The notes under the pieces: model-generated
The model's input: the letters and a program-made list of their open reading frames with translations, nothing else
What the model was told of the DNA's origin: nothing
The model's database searches: none
NCBI GenBank assembly: GCA_946807835.1
Contig: OX327702.1
Location: 9,176,001-9,240,000, forward strand
Length of the DNA: 64,000 nt
Reading direction: 5' to 3'
DNA from: Ailanthus altissimus
Lineage: Eukaryota > Streptophyta > Magnoliopsida > Sapindales > Simaroubaceae
Program-made: the position numbers and the translations under genes
Shown here: positions 1 through 13,793 of the stretch, piece after piece
How positions within the stretch are numbered: position 1 is the stretch's first letter
Layout: each line of letters begins with the position of its first letter

Positions 1-2450
1 GAGGTTCAGAATTCAGGGACTTAGCCTTGGTTAATCAAGATATATTGGCCAAGCAGTGTTGGCGTATTTTGCATAATCCAAAATCCTTAGCTTCCCGTAT
101 TTTGAAGTGTAAGCACTTCCCCTCGCAATGTTTTTTTATTCTTCCAAAGGGCATAGGGATCTTATGTTTAGCAAAGTATTATATAGGGGAGGAGTTATTC
201 AGGCTAGGTATAGGATGGCAAGTAGGAAATGAGGAATCAATTACCCTTTTTTTTCAGATCCCTAGATTCGTTGTCCTTCCTGCTTTAAACCAATAACGCC
301 AAGTTGAGGTAGGGACAATTTATTGTGTTTCGGATGTTCTTAACCCAGAAGGTAGATCGAATTTGTCCATTCTATTCGGAGGTTAATATGAATATTATTA
401 ACTCCATACATGTTGGCGATTTTGGGAAGCAAGATATATTTTGTGGCACTATACAACCTCAAGTATTCACTTTGTGAAATTCGTATATCATGTGGGGCAT
501 ATTATCGTTGGAGAAAATTCTGATGGAAGCTTTGAATGTTGCCTTTAGCAATGGTAGAGAAGACTTTGGGGACTGAATATTCCCCCAAAGGTGCAAATAT
601 TTGTTTGGTGAGCTGTTTTGAATTTGTTACTATTGCGGATATCAAGTCATGTTCTTCAGTTTAACACCTTTATGGCATCAACTAAGTCACGACCTTGATA
701 CCCCTTTTATTCTATGCACAGCAAAAAATCATAACTCACACCATAAGTAAGAACATATAAAATCAACACACCAATAAAGATAAAGAAAATAAATCAATCA
801 ACAAGACACAAAATATACATAGTTTGGCCTAAAATTGCCTACGTCCACAGAGGATCCATGATCCAGCTTCTTATTATTGATATAGATTACTAAGTATCTT
901 CTTACATCATCAATGATCCAACAAGACCCCTTAGTATCTCCCATAAAGACCTCTAAGTATCTACCATTGATCACCATGACTCCGCAAGACCTCTTAGTAT
1001 TTCCTCATAAGAGATTTTTACAAGGAATACAAGAATAGTCCGAGTATCTAAGTCAAAAGGATTTATGGTGTTTCTTTTGTTCACTTAAGAACCAAAAGAA
1101 AACACTCTTCAAAGGTTACACCCTAGTACACCACGCACTTAGTGCCTACCTAACTCCTCTATTCTCTCTTATGGTTATATTTTGAAACCTTAGATGCTTG
1201 CCTTGCTCTTGTGTTTAGAAGGGTTTATATAGTGAATAAAACACCTTTAGAAACCCTAAACCTAGTTGGAATAAGAGTCCTTACATGTAGAAGTCATAAT
1301 CCCACATAAAAAAGTCAATTGAACCAAAACAGGAAATATCTTAAAGTTGCCGCGTAAATAGTAACCACGTGAACAGGACCATGGTGAACAATACCTCCTT
1401 TATACACCCAATGTGTACTTAATTTTATAATGACTCTGCTCTTGGTATTCATCTCAATTCTTACCCATACAAAATTGTTGAATCACTAATTTTTAAGTTA
1501 CTAACTAAGTCGAATCTTAATTCTCGAGGGGTCGACGTTCGTGAGTTGTGTGGATGGTGTGAAGAAGAAAATGAGACAGTATTCATGCATTATTCAATTG
1601 TCCTCATTCCACATCAATTTAGGAGATGACTGTGTTCATCTATAAGATTGCTACTCACCCTGGAACTTCTTTTAAATTGGTATTTTTTTTAATCTGGTGC
1701 AAGAGCTGAGTGAGGAGGATGTAGAGTGCCTTTGCATGCTGCTATAGGCTTGCTGGTTTTCTCGAAACAAAGTCCTGTTTCAGCAAAGTGTGGTTCGCCC
1801 AAGTGATGTTGTTCAGACTACTGGTTTTCTTCTCCATGAGTTTAAGTCCATTCAAAAGACTATTACTGGGCTGTGTTCAAATGTCCTTGGTGCTGCTAAT
1901 TTGGCCAACCCGGTCCATTCAAACTCACTGACAGTGTGGTCTCCTCCAGAATCGGGGAAGCTGAAGGCTAATTTCGATGCTGCCGTGGATGTTGAAAGGC
2001 AGGTGGTTGGGCTAGGAATGGTGATCAGTGACTCTTTGGGAACTGTATGATTTACTTATGCTAAGTCTGTGATTGGTGCCTATACCCCACTAACAGCTCA
2101 ATGTCTACGATTATATTTTGGAGTTCTAGCGGCAATTAATAATGGGTTTTGAATGAATATCATTAAGTTAGATTGCCTTATTATTATTCATGCTCTTAAT
2201 AAGCAATCTTTTTCAAAAGTTAAGGGTGACATCCTCACTTTTGCCTTTCATCTACTACAATATATGAAGAATGTGTCAAGCATGTTCGTTCGTCAGAATG
2301 GAAATACGGTGACTCACTTTCTTACCAAGTATCCAGCAAGTAATTGTGCTAATATTGCATGAGTTCATTCCATGCCTAAGTTATTAAGCTATTATATTCA
2401 TCCTGATATCATAAATTAATAATACTCATTCTTCTTCCAAAAATAAAAAA
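1..2450 (+). pseudogene. Decayed LINE (non-LTR retrotransposon), C-terminal half of ORF2
   Basis: Remnant of a plant L1-type ORF2, running off the left edge. Frame 27-296 gives the region after the reverse transcriptase (NQDILAKQCWRIL), the same block as NQAILAKQGWRV in the intact LINE at 21777-24899. At about 550-670 comes the zinc-binding zf-RVT segment (LWGLNIPPKVQIFVW), which continues at 1503-1600 with GWCEEENETVF after an inserted repeat. An RNase H-like domain follows: KLKANFDAAVD in 1790-2050, then a second piece in 2153-2362. Stops and frameshifts separate the pieces, so it is dead. A short A-rich stretch near 2440 may be the 3' end. The catalytic RT core lies outside the window or is lost. 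Confidence 0.8.
689..1502 (-). mobile_element. 814-bp LTR-like repeat (family C, copy 1) inserted in the LINE
   Basis: The LINE frame stops at 688 and resumes at 1503. The 9-mer AACTAAGTC is present at 680-688 and again at 1503-1511, so the insert has a 9-bp flanking direct repeat. The reverse complement matches 50648-51510 along nearly its whole length, including a TATATAAA box (here minus, 1224-1231) and the end motif GTGGACGTAGGC, which is common in copia LTR ends. A solo LTR would normally have a 5-bp duplication and TG/CA ends, and neither is clear here. The class is therefore uncertain: LTR-derived is likely, another transposon type is possible. No coding capacity is seen. Confidence 0.65.
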
Positions 2451-3934
2451 CCAGGTCGAAGTTAGCGGTTATCCCATTTGTCTTTTCAATTTACAAAGAA
2501 TTAAAGCGGTGCGTTTTTGTGAACTCTTTTGCCAAGGCACCTTCCTTTTTTCCATTAAGCAATTTATATAAGAGCCAGCGACTGTGTGCACATTGTATCT
2601 AACTCTGCGTAGAGATTCCCAGAACGTTTCTTTTTTTAAAAAAATATGTATATTTGTTCTTTATTAGATTTTTCCCTTTTTTTTCAATGCCGACGTCTCT
2701 AGTCCTATAATTTCTTGAATATTTGTTTTTCTTTTCTTAAAGGTCGCCATCTCTAGGATGAACTTTATCCAAATCTGTAATGGCTGAAAAATTATGAACT
2801 AAGTTAGTTACTTTCAGCCATAATTATAAGATAAGGTAAAATATGAAAGATAAATTAAATGTGTTAGGTTTGTGTCTTGTTGTCGTCACTTACCATATGT
2901 CAAAATGAAATATGCATGTATAAGACCTTAAAGGCCTTCAACAATTAAAGCCACAAGAAATGCCAATCAAAAAGTCATTTGCCAAAAATAATTAATTTTT
3001 TTTAAAAAAAATATTTAAATGAACTACAAAAAAAATTTATGAACTTTATTAGTTATATATTTAATTTTCATACTATTTTATTTTGAAGTATTTTTGTATA
3101 TCTCTCTACAAATTATTTGAAATTTTGATCAAAATATACATTGAAATTAATTAAAATGAGTAATTCCGAGTACAATAAGTTGGAATTTGATAAATTTGAT
3201 TAAAAATAATTGAAAAACTATAAAAAAAGAAAAGTAAAATCTAGCAAAAAAATGTCAGAGAAGAATGTTGAGATCAATAGGACTTTGCGCCCAACTCGCA
3301 GCCAACTAGCACAACACCTTGCGCGCGAGGCGTTGTTTGAGTTGGGGCCTCAGGTCATGCCTCACGCTCGGGGTGTGGCGTGAGGCCCCACCCCGCACCT
3401 CATGCGAGGTGTAAGAAATTTTGACTTTGTCTACTATTTTTGTCCTCGGTTTTATTTTTTTCATAATTATCATATCTTTTTTTGTACATTAATACACAAA
3501 ATTATTTATTTTTAATCTGTAGAGTATTTTTTTAAATTTATTTAGACAATAATAATATTTTTTTTGTTGATTTTGTGATTTAAACTATAAATATTTTTTT
3601 AGTTATATTATTTATAAGGATAATTTCATCTATTTATTATCTTCTTGACTAATAAAAATTTGTCAAATAATATTTTACTATAAAAATTTATAATATTTTA
3701 AAAGTGATTATTTCTAAACAATTCTTTTTGTGAGAAGGTTGTCAACAACCAATTGAGAGCAAGTACAAGAAGATATCAACACAACTGCTTTATGAAAAAA
3801 GAGTTCAAAATTGTTACGAGCATGATGAAGTTTTCTTTCTATATTGTTATTAAGCGTTAACATTTATTTAACGAATGTTAGAATTTATCTGATCAAAGAA
3901 ATACAAATTAAATCAACTTTATTTTTATTTTTGT
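2451..3934. other. AT-rich intergenic DNA with one GC-rich island
   Basis: No gene is seen. The stretch is strongly AT-rich with many poly-A and poly-T runs and no long frame. The only sharp change is a GC-rich island at 3285-3415, listed separately. It may be old retroelement LTR sequence, but no defined ends were found. Confidence 0.5.
3285..3415. repeat. GC-rich island with nested inverted repeats
   Basis: About 130 bp with high GC inside very AT-rich DNA. GCCTCACGC at 3359-3367 pairs with GCGTGAGGC at 3378-3386 around a 10-base loop. GGGGCCTCA at 3344-3352 is also complementary to TGAGGCCCC at 3381-3389, giving an alternative stem. GCGCGCGAGGCG lies just before. It resembles the AGCGC-rich clusters found in retroelement LTRs and leaders elsewhere in the window, so it may be the U3 part of an old LTR. 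Confidence 0.5.
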
Positions 3935-4217
3935 CATTACAAGATACATTAGGCTAAGCATGTTAGTTTTAAGGAAAAAGAATATTTAAATCTCTAAAGT
4001 GTTAAAAGAGAATATACAAACTCTTATAATTTTAAAAATTTTATTTACACCTCTATTAAATAATAAATTGTTAAAATTAACGAAAAAATTATTAAATTTA
4101 ATAAAATTATAATTATACTCTTATTATGACTGACTGAAAAAAAATTTAATAATGTTGACCAATTATCACCCGACATTCTCATTACAAGATATAATAGGCT
4201 AAGCATGTTAGTTTTAA
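3935..4217. repeat. Pair of 38-bp direct repeats around 207 bp of AT-rich DNA
   Basis: 3935-3972 and 4180-4217 share 36 of 38 bases (starting CATTACAAGATA, ending GTTAGTTTTAA). The spacer is AT-rich with no ORF. The arrangement could be a very long target duplication around a small non-autonomous insertion, or a local tandem duplication that decayed in the middle. Confidence 0.6.
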
Positions 4218-4948
4218 TGCAATGAACACCTTTGTCAAGCTAATGTAAACGAGTCTAATGTTATACTGTGTTTAATGGTTCTTAAAGTATAAACTATGCC
4301 ACGCCGAATTCGGGAGTCCGAAGTTGAGATATAACAATTTCCATCAACCAGAGCTGGAATCTCAACAGAAATTGAAGACAGCAATGTAATATCCGTGGGC
4401 GCATAAATATTAGAAATTCCGTATCATTTCAGAATTTTGGCTGGGGATCAAATCATCATCGTTCAAAGGCTGCGTTCAGGTAAGTTTGTCCCAAGGTCAA
4501 CCTGCCTTCTAAGTTTTAACTGTGTGATTTATTGTCAAATCTTTAAGCTGCCAAGATTGATGGTTTATTTAGCAGTGACAGTAACCAGATCTGGAAGCAT
4601 ATAAAACCAAATGCTAAAATCATTTTTTAACCAATACATTTCCATTTTAAAGGAAAACACTACTTATTCATCAACCCAAAGGATCTGAGCAAATTAAACG
4701 TTAAAAAATGTTAAATAAGCCAGAATTGACATTCTACCCAAATTTTTGTGGGTAACCATTTATCACTACAGAGAAATAGCAATAAAGAGTAGAAAAATAA
4801 TACAGCAAATCCCTTCAATTCTTTCAAGGTCGTTGTCCAGACATTAAAATGAAGAATGTGAAAGAAAAGACAATAAAAAGAATGAGAATGCAAGCAGCAT
4901 TTTTGTATTAAAATAGCAGAGTTTACTTAAGCCCATTCTTGTTTGTGA
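4218..4948. other. Actin 3' flank; isolated splice-donor consensus
   Basis: The part next to 4949 is the downstream (3'UTR) side of the minus-strand actin gene. I could not place the poly(A) site. On the plus strand 4300-4479 is less AT-rich than its surroundings and ends in CAG|GTAAGT (4477-4485), a perfect plant splice donor. This could be a stray noncoding exon of an unrecognised transcript. No ORF or acceptor supports it. Confidence 0.35.
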
Positions 4949-6980
<2,032 letters not shown>

Positions 6981-7800
6981 CTTCTTCTGCCTGCTAGAGA
7001 ACTAACTGAATTACATTACTATATTTGGAACAGAGCAACATAAAGCCTCTAAAAAGTATTTGGAAATTTCATTCATGAATTGCTCATAAATGAATCATTT
7101 GAATTCAGGCAACGCTGAGAGCAACCTTCTTCAATTACTATAGCAAAAAACGACCTTAATATTTTACACCTCCACAGAATGTAAAACTGGATAAACAGAG
7201 AGAAAGCATCAACCATATAACAACAACGATAACTCAAATTCTTGGTTAGGTGCAAGACTGAAATCATAATTTAAAAAGATATAATTACATAGAATCCCCA
7301 TATACTGCCCCTTACAACTTGTCCTGCAATTAAGACTATATCAATCAAGAAATTAATCACTTCCCAGTTTAGTCAGTTTGATCAGTGTGCAAATCAAACC
7401 CATCATCATCACTATGGTTGGAATTTGCATCTGTCTATACGAGGCTAACAATCATACATCAAACAAATATGCCATTGATCTCCAAATTGATTTACTTGAG
7501 GTAAAACAATAATACGTTACAAAGAAAAAAAAAAAAAGAAAATGCAATTTTACGCTCAAGTAAAAAAGAAAATGACAATTAGCAATAAACAGAAACATGG
7601 TTAGCCGGGGGAAAAAAATCAACGCAGCATTTTCAACATCAAAACAAAATGTGGCAGCAGCAATATGAAAATGGAAGCAGATAATGAGAGAAAATACCTT
7701 ATCGAAACCCTAACTTGCTCGTTCTTTGAGGTGGTCTCAGCTACCTGCCCAGCTCTCACGGCCTTACGTTGGTTCAAAAACCAACAACACGAAGCGGACA
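6981..7800 (-). promoter_or_regulatory. Actin 5'UTR exon, leader intron and proximal promoter
   Basis: Ten bases upstream of the ATG (6981-6990) follow an AG acceptor. A matching donor (AAG|GTATTT) lies at 7698/7697, predicting a 707-bp leader intron (6991-7697). A leader intron just before the ATG is a known plant actin feature that boosts expression. The predicted first exon starts at 7698 and runs upstream. It contains the telo-box AAACCCTAA (plus strand 7705-7713), an element common in leaders and promoters of highly expressed plant genes. I found no clear TATA box, so the start site is not assigned. The exon boundary is inferred from splice consensus only. Confidence 0.7.
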
Positions 7801-8530
7801 GAAAAATGAAAACAAATGGAATTCGACTTAAAGCCGTTTACTTTGGCGTTTAAGTACTGAATCTACGGTCCGCGCGATGTGTCAATCTGATCTGGCGGCT
7901 CTAGTAGACCAGCTGTCCGCTTGCTTTCCGCATCTTTTTGTGGTTCATTAGTTGACGAGATTACCCTTGTTTGTTTTAACTTATTACCAATGGGTCCTCC
8001 CTGCACGTTGTGCAGCGATTATATGGTTTGGTGCTCTCTTGCAGTCTGTACTGTTGAGTCACCAAATCGGGAGCTGTGCAATAATCACCAAATATGATTA
8101 ACAGCATAATGATTTTATTCATGTGATTTATAATTTTTTTTTCTTTTTTTGAGAGAGTGTGATTTATAAATCATTCGTTACGAAAAAACTATAAATTCGT
8201 ATTAATTAAAAAAAATAGATTTATATATTCATATCTTTGCAAAAGTTATACGAATTTTTAAATGTACATTCACATTTCTTGTTAAATAACTTTATATCCT
8301 TTATCATATATTATTTATTGGATTGTTTTGAAATTAATTTAGTTGATCAATACCGATGTGAGCTAGTTCTTAACATTTGTTTTTAAAAAAACAAATGACA
8401 GGAAATATTACTGATAATATAAAAAAATTGTGATTTTTTTATAATAATTTTTTATTCAAACAAAAAAAAGTGTGCCAATGAATAGCATTAAAAAGTGTAA
8501 TGATTTTTCATTATTTGTTAGAGATAAAAA
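7801..8530. other. Upstream region of actin, then AT-rich intergenic DNA
   Basis: 7801-8060 is the most GC-balanced part and probably carries the distal actin promoter. From 8080 it becomes AT-rich with homopolymer runs. No ORF, RNA gene or terminal repeat is seen. Confidence 0.45.
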
Positions 8531-8534
8531 GTAG

Positions 8535-9832
8535 TGATACCGGCTAACATAAGGAAGTCAATCTAACACTCGAGCCTAAACTTGTAACTAGCCCAAAGTG
8601 AGTTATCTCAATGGAATTAAGTTCTAACTACAATACTTGAGCCTCTTTAACTTGGCCTATGAAACTCATGAAGTGGACTTAAGTTATGCCATGCGTCTCC
8701 ACTCAATTACTATATTAGAGGACACATTATCCAAACTCAAGTGCCGCTACGTTAGCATAGGCCTATTAGCAACTCACACGTCAGTGCAACTCAAGTCTCG
8801 CATGTCATTAGCGGAGCCTGTTAAAGAAGCACCTGGACATCACATCACCTAGCTATCTGACCTAGAGATAAGGTTAAATAGGAGAATCTCCAAAGGCTCA
8901 ATGAACGAGTGCCACGTCAGCTTAGGCCAGAACACGCCACGTCACTCATAAGGTCCACTAGAGGAGCACATGGATACTGACTTAGCTAGCTGTTAGACCT
9001 AAAGGATAAGATTAGATGAAGAAATCCCCAAGAAGCTAATAACTGAACGCCATATCAGCAGTACTCAGAGTACTGGTCACTATTGACACCACTGACACTG
9101 TATACAAAGGCTGTCTGATAAGTGAACAGTTCAGCACTACTTTCACTGAGCTCAAGGGGATAGAGTCAGACGACCCCTCAGTACTCCTCAAACTGTAATA
9201 ACTCAAAGTGACAAATCACAATTATACCTAGTACTCCAGACAATAAGAAAAGTTAAATGACCTCTTTGTCCTTTTAAGTGAAATTCTCTAAAATACTCCT
9301 CATGATAGGAACTATTCTCTACTAATAGCTTACCACGTGTCATCCATAAGGGAAATTCTCCAGCTAACACCCTTTAAACTTAGGTGTAGTCTTTAGAATG
9401 TAAAGGTGGTGAGGGATAAGAGATATTTTTGAAATTCAAATTCTCTCTCTAGTAAGCCAAATTCTTCACATTCTATCTAACAACTTTGATACTTTCTTTA
9501 GGGCAAGTAAACCTTAGAGGAATTTCTCCCTAACCCTTCACTTGACTTAAGCGTCAGAGGCCCATCACCGACCACCCCGTTGGCACTTGCCTCTGACCTC
9601 CTTTGAGTTGTGCTCCTCAAGTCCTTTTAGTCAACTCAGCCACAACATGGAGGTCAGTCATTCCTCAGCCCAACCTTGGACATTCACCACCAACACAAAG
9701 CACCATCTCAGCCTTTGGTGACTAAGAGCCTAAGAACTCAAATTTTTCGATCATCTCTCTCACTCACACAACTCATTTAAGGGCCAGGCTTCCCTGAAGG
9801 TCAAAATTGGGTCGAAATTCAGCCCCTAACAT
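8535..9832 (+). repeat. Probable LTR of a Tat-like Ty3/gypsy element
   Basis: About 1.3 kb of noncoding sequence directly upstream of decayed Tat-like gag and pol on the same strand, starting near TGATACCGGC and ending near CCCCTAACA. It contains a diverged internal duplication: 8850-8930 and 8975-9055 share a CTAGCTA..GACCTA..GATAAG..AATC layout ending in GCCACGTCAGC or GCCATATCAGC. No second copy of this LTR was found in the window, so both ends are estimates. The call rests on position and texture, not on a matched LTR pair. Confidence 0.5.
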
Positions 9833-11878
9833 TATTATCAAATTCCAAACAATGAGTATGGACTAAGGTAGAATCAACGTGATCAATCTATGGAGAATGA
9901 AGTAATGATGGAAATTATAAAAGTAATATAGAGAGTAGATGGAACTAAATATATAAAAACAATTATCATAAGATAGGTTAGAGAGCTATATAGAGGAGTT
10001 GAAAAAATTAAAATCACCGAGGATGTAATGTCTCTGGCTAAAATAGCAAATTAAGACCCTTAATCCATTAAATGAGCCAAAAGCCCCACAAATTCATAAT
10101 GCCAAGCTTCTAAATATATGACAGAACTTGACACTAAAAGAGTACATCTTCCACTTCAATGAGAATATGGTAATGCATATATGGACAAACCATTAAAGTG
10201 TATATTCTTTGTCTAACTTAAAAGGATCCACCCAAGCATGATTCCAAGGGCTAAAAGAAAACTTTAGATCTTTTTTCGATGAATTAACAATACAATTCAT
10301 TGTCCAATATATGTGAAACTAAAAGAAGAAAAAGATTATATGAGATTTATTTTTTATGGAATAGAGGGAAAATGAAATAATTATAAGCTTCCTCAATAAA
10401 TTGAATAAAAGAGAAGCTACGATATAGAGATAGCTGCTCAAGCCTACAAAAAGGTAGCACCAACATCAACATCATACTACAAATACCTAGTGTGTAAAAA
10501 CTTCTCCTTATTCAAAATAATTAATCAAAAATCATAACAATAGATCAAAAAAAAAAAGACGAGACAACTATAGTAAAAGAAGCTTCCTTGATCACAACAC
10601 AAAAGAAAAAAAGCTTGTCACAAATAGATATATATGGGAAGAGACCTTAACTCGAGAAGGCAAGAGAGATGAGAAATAACTATAATGAATGTTCGAACTG
10701 TTGATCGTAATAAACACATAAGTAGAGAAGATATGGGTAAAATATAAAGATTTTGAAATGTTCAAAAAACTAAAGCCTATGCTAATGTCGGAAGAACAGA
10801 GGGAAAAGTCCAAACATTATGCATTCCATAATTCATACAGATACAATTTAGGAAATTATCATTCTTTGAGGTGCTAGATTAATGCCCTTATAAGAAATAG
10901 ATATTTAACTGAATACATATTAGAGACAGATCCCAAAAAAACCAGAGAACTAGAGAAAGAATCAAGTTAGTTGAGGCAGAAGTTTCAGACACCGAGGAGA
11001 GAGTCCTATTAATACAAAATATAATTCATGACTCTTTATTTGACTTTACCTACTTAGAAGAGATGAACAATAAAGGAAATGAGGCAAACAAATAACTAGT
11101 CGATGAAGCAACAATGAACCAACAAGTTAAAAAAGCTAAAGGAAGCTCGATTCTAGCAAAGAGGATGGACCCATCAAAGATCCAAAAAAGCATTATCCAT
11201 AAGAATAGCGGTAAACTAATTCTATATTGCAATGCTTCACGGTAGACCGCCCAATAGAGAAGGGAATTATGACAAATGAAAGTCCCTATTTAGGAGAGCA
11301 ACCAAAGTGCAAAGATGCGAAATAGAAGGAACGTTTATAATCAAAAACTAAGAGAAATCACCTTATCTCAAGACAATTTGATATGTTTGATGGTGCCTCA
11401 TTTAAATCCCTTAGTAATTAGTTTAAACACAAACAAAATAATAGTACAAAAAACTTGGTTAACAGAAGAAGTAGCACAGGTATTTTATTTGGAAAGCTTT
11501 CCAAGGATTAGGATTAAATGAGAAAGACATCAGAGTATGCAACACGGTACTCAATTTCTTCGTTTGAGGAAAGGTACAAGTGAGAGGAATAATTACATTA
11601 CAGTTATAGCCACTGATAAAAAACTAGAACTAGATTATTTGGTAGCCAATTTGCCTATAACTTACAATGCTATAACAAGATGCTATTGGATCCATTACAT
11701 AGAAGTTATCGATAATGACTTCTAATTTAGTAGTTACGGAAAAAAGAATGGAAAATAGAGAGTATGTATAGACTATACAAACCTGAACACGGTAACGCCA
11801 AAGGATTCCTTTCCACTTCGTAAAATCGATCAAATGGTAGATACTATAATAAAAAATGAAAGGTTATTTTTGGTACTT
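9833..11878 (+). pseudogene. Tat-like Ty3/gypsy remnant: gag, protease region, start of RT
   Basis: Heavily decayed gag-pol. Gag (about 9860-10400) is recognised by homology with the minus-strand block at 39534-40140, including PLKCIFF at about 10186-10206. The protease-RT linker is seen in 11315-11725, with TYNAI followed by WIH, the pattern YNAI.GRP.(I/L)H of Tat-type pol. The RT N-terminus follows at about 11750-11870: RVCIDYTNLN, then PKDSFPLRKIDQMVD. Several stops and frameshifts interrupt all parts. At about 11,878 the RT ends abruptly, before the catalytic YxDD box, where a minus-strand element begins. It cannot be functional. Confidence 0.75.
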
Positions 11879-13793
11879 CTTATATTTCTTCATATATTTT
11901 AGTACATGTTTTTTTATAGTAGGCTAAAAATATCCTTGTCTCAGGGTTTTATAAGTAAAGATTCATCCATTAGAGTGATTCTTACATATCCCTTCATGGA
12001 TTTCTTCTAATACCTTCTTTTTGTCCTTGATTTGTATGCATCACATTTATGTTCTAGAGAATGCTCTTTTGTATAGTAGTTCTTCCAATGATGTGAATCT
12101 TTCAGCTTTGCTTTTAAGCCTTGTGGTTTCTTTTTAATCTGAAAGAAGTTTTCCATTTTGTAGGAAATCAATGTATGAGGTCATCTAGTTGATATAAAGT
12201 TGTTGTTCCCATTAGATCTTGTGTTTTTACTTCTTGTTTATTATCCTTAGTCATTGTCTTGGCTCTTTTCAAAAGTATGATCACTTAAGTGAGGGATGTT
12301 CTATTGTCAATGCTTTATTAGCAAGTTTTTCGGCTTTTGCATTTTATTCTCGGGAAATTTGGGGGATGCTTACTTCAAGAAGATGTTTGGTGACTTTCTT
12401 TACCTTTTCAAGTTAACTTTTCATTCATCATTCTTTAGCCATGTAATATCCATTTCATTAAAAAAATTCATCAATGTTAAGTCCATGTAAATTTTGGATT
12501 TGTTGATCATTAATTGTCGTATTATCATGATTCCCTCGATCAGTGCTTCGTATTCGACCTTGTTGTTTGAAGTAGGGGATAGTAGCTTCACTCATGTTTT
12601 AATATGAGTTTTTTCTAGATTTTTTATTCTAATTCCAAAACCTGATCCTCTATGGTTGGATGCTTCATCCATGTTTATCTTTCAAGCTTTTTTAGGTTTT
12701 ATGAGTTTTGGAAGTAATGTGTCCTTTTGAATTGTTGGTTTGTATTCTAGTAGAAACTCAACCATCGTCTGTTCTTTGATTGTTGTCTTAATTTGATACT
12801 TAATGTCTAGATGAATTAATCTTAGCCATTTTGGTGATTCTTCCCATAGTATCTAGTCTAGATAAGATGCATTCCTATAGGTAGAAAGTGTACATGATAG
12901 GATAGGTTTTGAAGTAGTGTCAGAGTTTGCCTTTGGCTTATATGAGAGTGAAGACAATTTTTTTCTAGTGTTAAGTATCTAGTTTATGTATATAAGAATA
13001 CTTTACTTGTATAAAAGATATGCTTTTGTTGTCATCTGTTTCTCTAAATAAGATCACACTAACTGCTATTCTTGGAATTGCAAGGTATAAAAACAAAGTT
13101 CTGTTAAGAAGTAGTGTAGATAATATTGAAGGTCACTTCAAATATTCTTTTAGGTTTTATAGAGCTTTTATTTATTCTAATCCCCATAGGTTCATGTTTT
13201 TTTTTTTTTACTTTGATTACTTGAAAGAAAGATTTGTACTTGGTCAACATCCTGGATATGAATTTATTTAGAGTTGTTATTTTCTATGTGATAATTTGTA
13301 CTTCTTTTGGTGTCTTCAAGATTATGGGTTTTTAAAGGCATAGGCTTGTGATAGACTACTTCAAATCCCTTATATCTACTACATACCCAAAGGAGGTCTC
13401 GGAAGTAATTTTGAATGCGCATTTAGTCGGATTAAAACACATCTTAAAATCACTTAGGATGTTCAATACTTCCTGTAGATCTGAAACATGATTGCATGCT
13501 TCCTTGCTTTTCACCTGAATGACATCACTTTATAACAATAGATTATGCACTCAGTTATAAAGCTTGTCTTTTCTTCATCTTTTGAAGCCATCCTAATCTA
13601 GTTGTATTTGTTGTATGCATATAAAAATGATAACCTTTTGTATCTTGTTGTGGCATCTGCCATTTTATTTATTTGGGGAAGTAAGAAAGAATTCTTCAGC
13701 ATTTTCTTGTGTAGGTTTATATAGTTTATACATGCTCTCTATTTATCACTCTTCTTTCCCATAACTACTATTTGGAGAGTCATTCTGAGTAGT
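11879..13793 (-). pseudogene. Tat-like Ty3/gypsy remnant: RT, RNase H, start of integrase
   Basis: Reading leftwards. At 13790-13330 the RT shows SFLLPQINKMADATTRYKRL-like sequence, then DEEKTSFITE, and later LNILSDFKMCFNPTKCAF. At about 12800-12400 is an RNase H region with SNNKVEYEALIEG. At about 12040-11885 is the integrase zinc-binding start with EEIHEGICKNH and TLRQGYF. The order RT-RH-INT is that of a minus-strand Ty3/gypsy pol. Stops and frameshifts are frequent. The right end is cut by the LTR at 13794. A gag piece of the same kind and orientation lies beyond the nest at 39534-40140, so both are probably parts of one element into which the nest was inserted, with the sequence between lost. 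Confidence 0.8.

Noticed and set aside
7665..7853. 62-codon plus-strand frame
   Set aside because: Lies antisense over the predicted actin 5'UTR exon and donor site, with no homology.
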